Positions 44,669 to 45,985 of a stretch of 45,985 nucleotides of DNA are shown here, piece by piece. The DNA is from a virus: positions 1-45,985 of the IMG/VR virus record IMGVR_UViG_3300005253_000003. One strand, written 5' to 3'. The translations under genes and the position numbers were made by a program. Position 1 is the first letter of the stretch, and each line of letters opens with the position of its first letter. The notes under the pieces are model-generated. The model was not told where the DNA came from. It was given only the letters and a program-made list of their open reading frames with translations, and searched no databases.

Positions 44669-45057
44669 CGCAGAACCACGGCAGCGGTTGCACCTACCAG
44701 CGCACCCACCGTAAACAAAACCACCGGCTGCCTGTACCACGCATCGAGCTTGGCTTGCACTGTATCGGCCCGGGCTTCTACCTTGAGGGCTGTCCGCTCC
44801 CACAAGTCGGCGCGCTCGTTTGTGGCGTCCACTGCGATCCGCACGTTGACGATCTCGATTTTGGCAAGCTCCAATTGCCGATCAAGAAGTCTGATCTTGT
44901 TTTCCTTCAGCGGCGCAAGCTCATCCAGAACGTTGAGCCGCTGCGCTTCTTTCAGTACGAACCACACCCCGTCTTTGCCGTCGTGCTGCAGCGGTACCGC
45001 TACATCATCAGCCCGGGCCACACCGGACAGCAGCAGAATGAAGATCAGTACCCGCAC
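44665..45057 (-). CDS. Exported protein with C-terminal membrane anchor
   Basis: The start is a GTG at 45057 with GGGAG eight bases before it. This gives a clear signal peptide, MRVLIFILLLSGVARA then DDVAV (cleavage predicted after ARA). The body is a coiled coil (KENKIRLLDRQLELAKIEIV; TNERADLWERTALKVEARAD) and the C-terminus has a hydrophobic segment (PVVLFTVGALVGATAAVVL). Signal plus coiled coil plus terminal anchor is the layout of single-protein or outer spanins. It overlaps the amidase by 13 nt and may act in disruption of the outer membrane; this is inference. Confidence 0.7.
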   Translation of the reverse strand: MRVLIFILLLSGVARADDVAVPLQHDGKDGVWFVLKEAQRLNVLDELAPLKENKIRLLDRQLELAKIEIVNVRIAVDATNERADLWERTALKVEARADTVQAKLDAWYRQPVVLFTVGALVGATAAVVLR

Positions 45058-45770
45058 TTGATTAACTCCCTGAAGAGATCCAACCCTGGATCGCTCTTCT
45101 TTGCGCTGATGTGAAAGTGTCCGCACACACCGTCAAACTGTGCAAGCTCACTCTTTGCCATCTTACGAGAAATGAATGCATTGTCAGGAGTGCGCGGCAC
45201 CTTGCGCGCGATCTTGGTTTTGCCTGATTCGATCACGGCATCGATCAGAGCTACAGCCGCTTTGATCTGCGCCGGGAAGAAGTGAGCGAAGCGGCAGTTG
45301 CGCCCGTTCAAAACACACTGGTAGTGCGTGCGGTTGACGCTGTTGCGGCCGGCACCAAAACCATAGTTTACGATTTCAACACCGATGCTGCGCTTGTTGT
45401 ACGGACCCGCATCGAAGGTATCTACCCGAAGCGGATCGCAGAATTGCCAGATGTCCCCGTCATGCCCGATCGCGAATTCGATCCCAAGCTCTCTGCGGTC
45501 TAGCACCTTGAATACTCTGTCCGGGGGTGCCTCCCCGCCAGTCCAGTGCAGCACGAAGAGATCTAGATCGGTCTGCTTTGGATGCCGGCGGCGCGCACCG
45601 TCCCCCGCTTCAAACTCCAGCCCGTGATCATGCCAGGTCTTCACCCCACCGGGGGCCGTGGGCACGGGGACAGGCTCCCCTCCCAAGATGATGGACGGCG
45701 TAGGCGGGCCGGCGTCTTCAGGCCCATCAACCCACTCTGATTCCGTGTCTTTTTCTTCTGCGTCGCTCAT
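45045..45770 (-). CDS. N-acetylmuramoyl-L-alanine amidase (endolysin), Amidase_2/T7-lysozyme-like
   Basis: In this 241-residue protein residues 1-45 are an acidic Pro-rich linker. Residues 68-230 form the amidase: DLFVLHWTGG (H75, zinc), ELGIEFAIGHDGDIWQ, SIGVEIVNYG (E132) and VCGHFHISAKKSDPG (H218 and D227 as further ligands). It would cut the amide bond between muramic acid and L-Ala of peptidoglycan. No signal peptide or wall-binding domain is seen, so release depends on the holin. The start overlaps the coiled-coil gene as ATGA (45767-45770). Confidence 0.9.
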   Translation of the reverse strand: MSDAEEKDTESEWVDGPEDAGPPTPSIILGGEPVPVPTAPGGVKTWHDHGLEFEAGDGARRRHPKQTDLDLFVLHWTGGEAPPDRVFKVLDRRELGIEFAIGHDGDIWQFCDPLRVDTFDAGPYNKRSIGVEIVNYGFGAGRNSVNRTHYQCVLNGRNCRFAHFFPAQIKAAVALIDAVIESGKTKIARKVPRTPDNAFISRKMAKSELAQFDGVCGHFHISAKKSDPGLDLFRELIKCGY

Positions 45771-45985
45771 GATTTACGCTCCCTGGCTCGCTTGTTGAAA
45801 GCATCTGCGACCCCCTGCCCTGTGGGTGGTGGCGGCTTCACTTCTACCGCATGGATCTCCGCGTCTACGGCTGCAGCTTCCTTCTCTGCCTGCACCCGGA
45901 GATCGGCTGCTGTGTCGGCACGGGCTAGCGCGTCATCACGTTGTTGCTTGAGGCTGTCTGCGCGGCCCTGTGCGGCCTGTACTTC
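45767..45985 (-). CDS. Membrane-anchored coiled-coil protein (C-terminal part)
   Basis: This is the other end of the gene that begins at 235. The stop is TGA at 45769-45767, and 45865-45985 repeat bases 1-121. This segment encodes the coiled-coil end, the KPPPPTG linker and the basic C-terminus (FNKRARERKS). On the closed circle the gene is intact and 110 residues long. Confidence 0.75.
   Translation of the reverse strand, partial: EVQAAQGRADSLKQQRDDALARADTAADLRVQAEKEAAAVDAEIHAVEVKPPPPTGQGVADAFNKRARERKS
45865..45985. repeat. Terminal direct repeat, right copy
   Basis: Identical over 121 bases to 1-121. The reading frame of the membrane-anchored coiled-coil gene runs through both copies without change, so the ends can be joined to a circle of about 45,864 bp. 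Confidence 0.95.

Noticed and set aside
1-45985. Cyanobacterial HIP1 motif (GCGATCGC) as an explanation for the GATC excess
   Set aside because: I do not see the octamer repeated; GATC occurs with all flanking bases, so the excess is of the tetramer itself.
1-45985. Diversity-generating retroelement acting on the fibre gene
   Set aside because: No reverse transcriptase gene and no template/variable repeat pair found.
1-45985. Integrase, lysogeny repressor and attachment site
   Set aside because: No tyrosine or serine recombinase is present. The only helix-turn-helix candidate (42078-42377) lies in the replication arm without a divergent partner.

Overview
The window is one complete, circularly closed genome of a tailed phage with a contractile tail (a myovirus of Caudoviricetes). 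The first 121 bases recur exactly as the last 121 bases, so the unique circle is about 45,864 bp and one gene (a membrane-anchored coiled-coil protein) is cut by the window ends. I see no integrase, no convincing lysogeny repressor, no tRNA, no CRISPR array and no reverse transcriptase, so a lytic lifestyle is the simplest reading. The host cannot be named from the sequence. The sheath, tube, Dit-like and plug proteins recall the simple contractile phages typified by cyanophage Pam3, but that does not fix the host.

Layout. From about 28.3 kb leftwards, through the window origin and on to 44.25 kb, everything reads on the minus strand. The order is: small terminase (27.7-28.3 kb); a terminator-rich non-coding stretch (27.1-27.7 kb); a block of small accessory genes with a Dam-like adenine methyltransferase (24.3-27.1 kb); three genes of unknown role (22.9-24.2 kb); large terminase, portal, head-morphogenesis protein and protease/scaffold (17.1-22.7 kb); capsid accessory proteins, decoration protein and major capsid protein (12.6-17.1 kb); connectors, tail terminator, sheath, tube, frameshifted tail chaperones and tape measure (7.2-12.6 kb); baseplate and fibre (1.1-7.2 kb); and, across the junction, a lysis cassette of membrane proteins, an amidase endolysin, a signal-peptide protein and an HExxH membrane protein (44.25 kb to 1.08 kb).

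From 29.05 to 44.25 kb everything reads on the plus strand and forms the DNA-metabolism module: primase-polymerase/SF3 helicase fusion, beta-class methyltransferase, Cas4/AddB-like Fe-S nuclease with an AT-hook, SNF2-type helicase, probable ssDNA-binding protein, family A DNA polymerase, RuvC-like resolvase, a small helix-turn-helix protein and a minimal C5-methyltransferase-like protein, separated by many short genes. Most neighbouring genes share ATGA, GTGA or TGATG stop/start overlaps, so translation is probably coupled over long stretches.

The two arms diverge from a roughly 740-bp non-coding region (28.3-29.05 kb). It carries eight copies of TGTTGAC in both orientations, a perfect 12-bp inverted repeat and an AT-rich tract beside the primase-helicase gene, so it is the best candidate for the replication origin and early control region. 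The arms converge at 44.25 kb, where the stop codons of the two last genes interlock. The most distinctive signals are a textbook -1 frameshift site in the tail chaperone gene, strong over-representation of GATC in a phage that carries its own Dam-like enzyme, paired operator-like palindromes in the accessory block, and several small genes that simple gene callers would miss.
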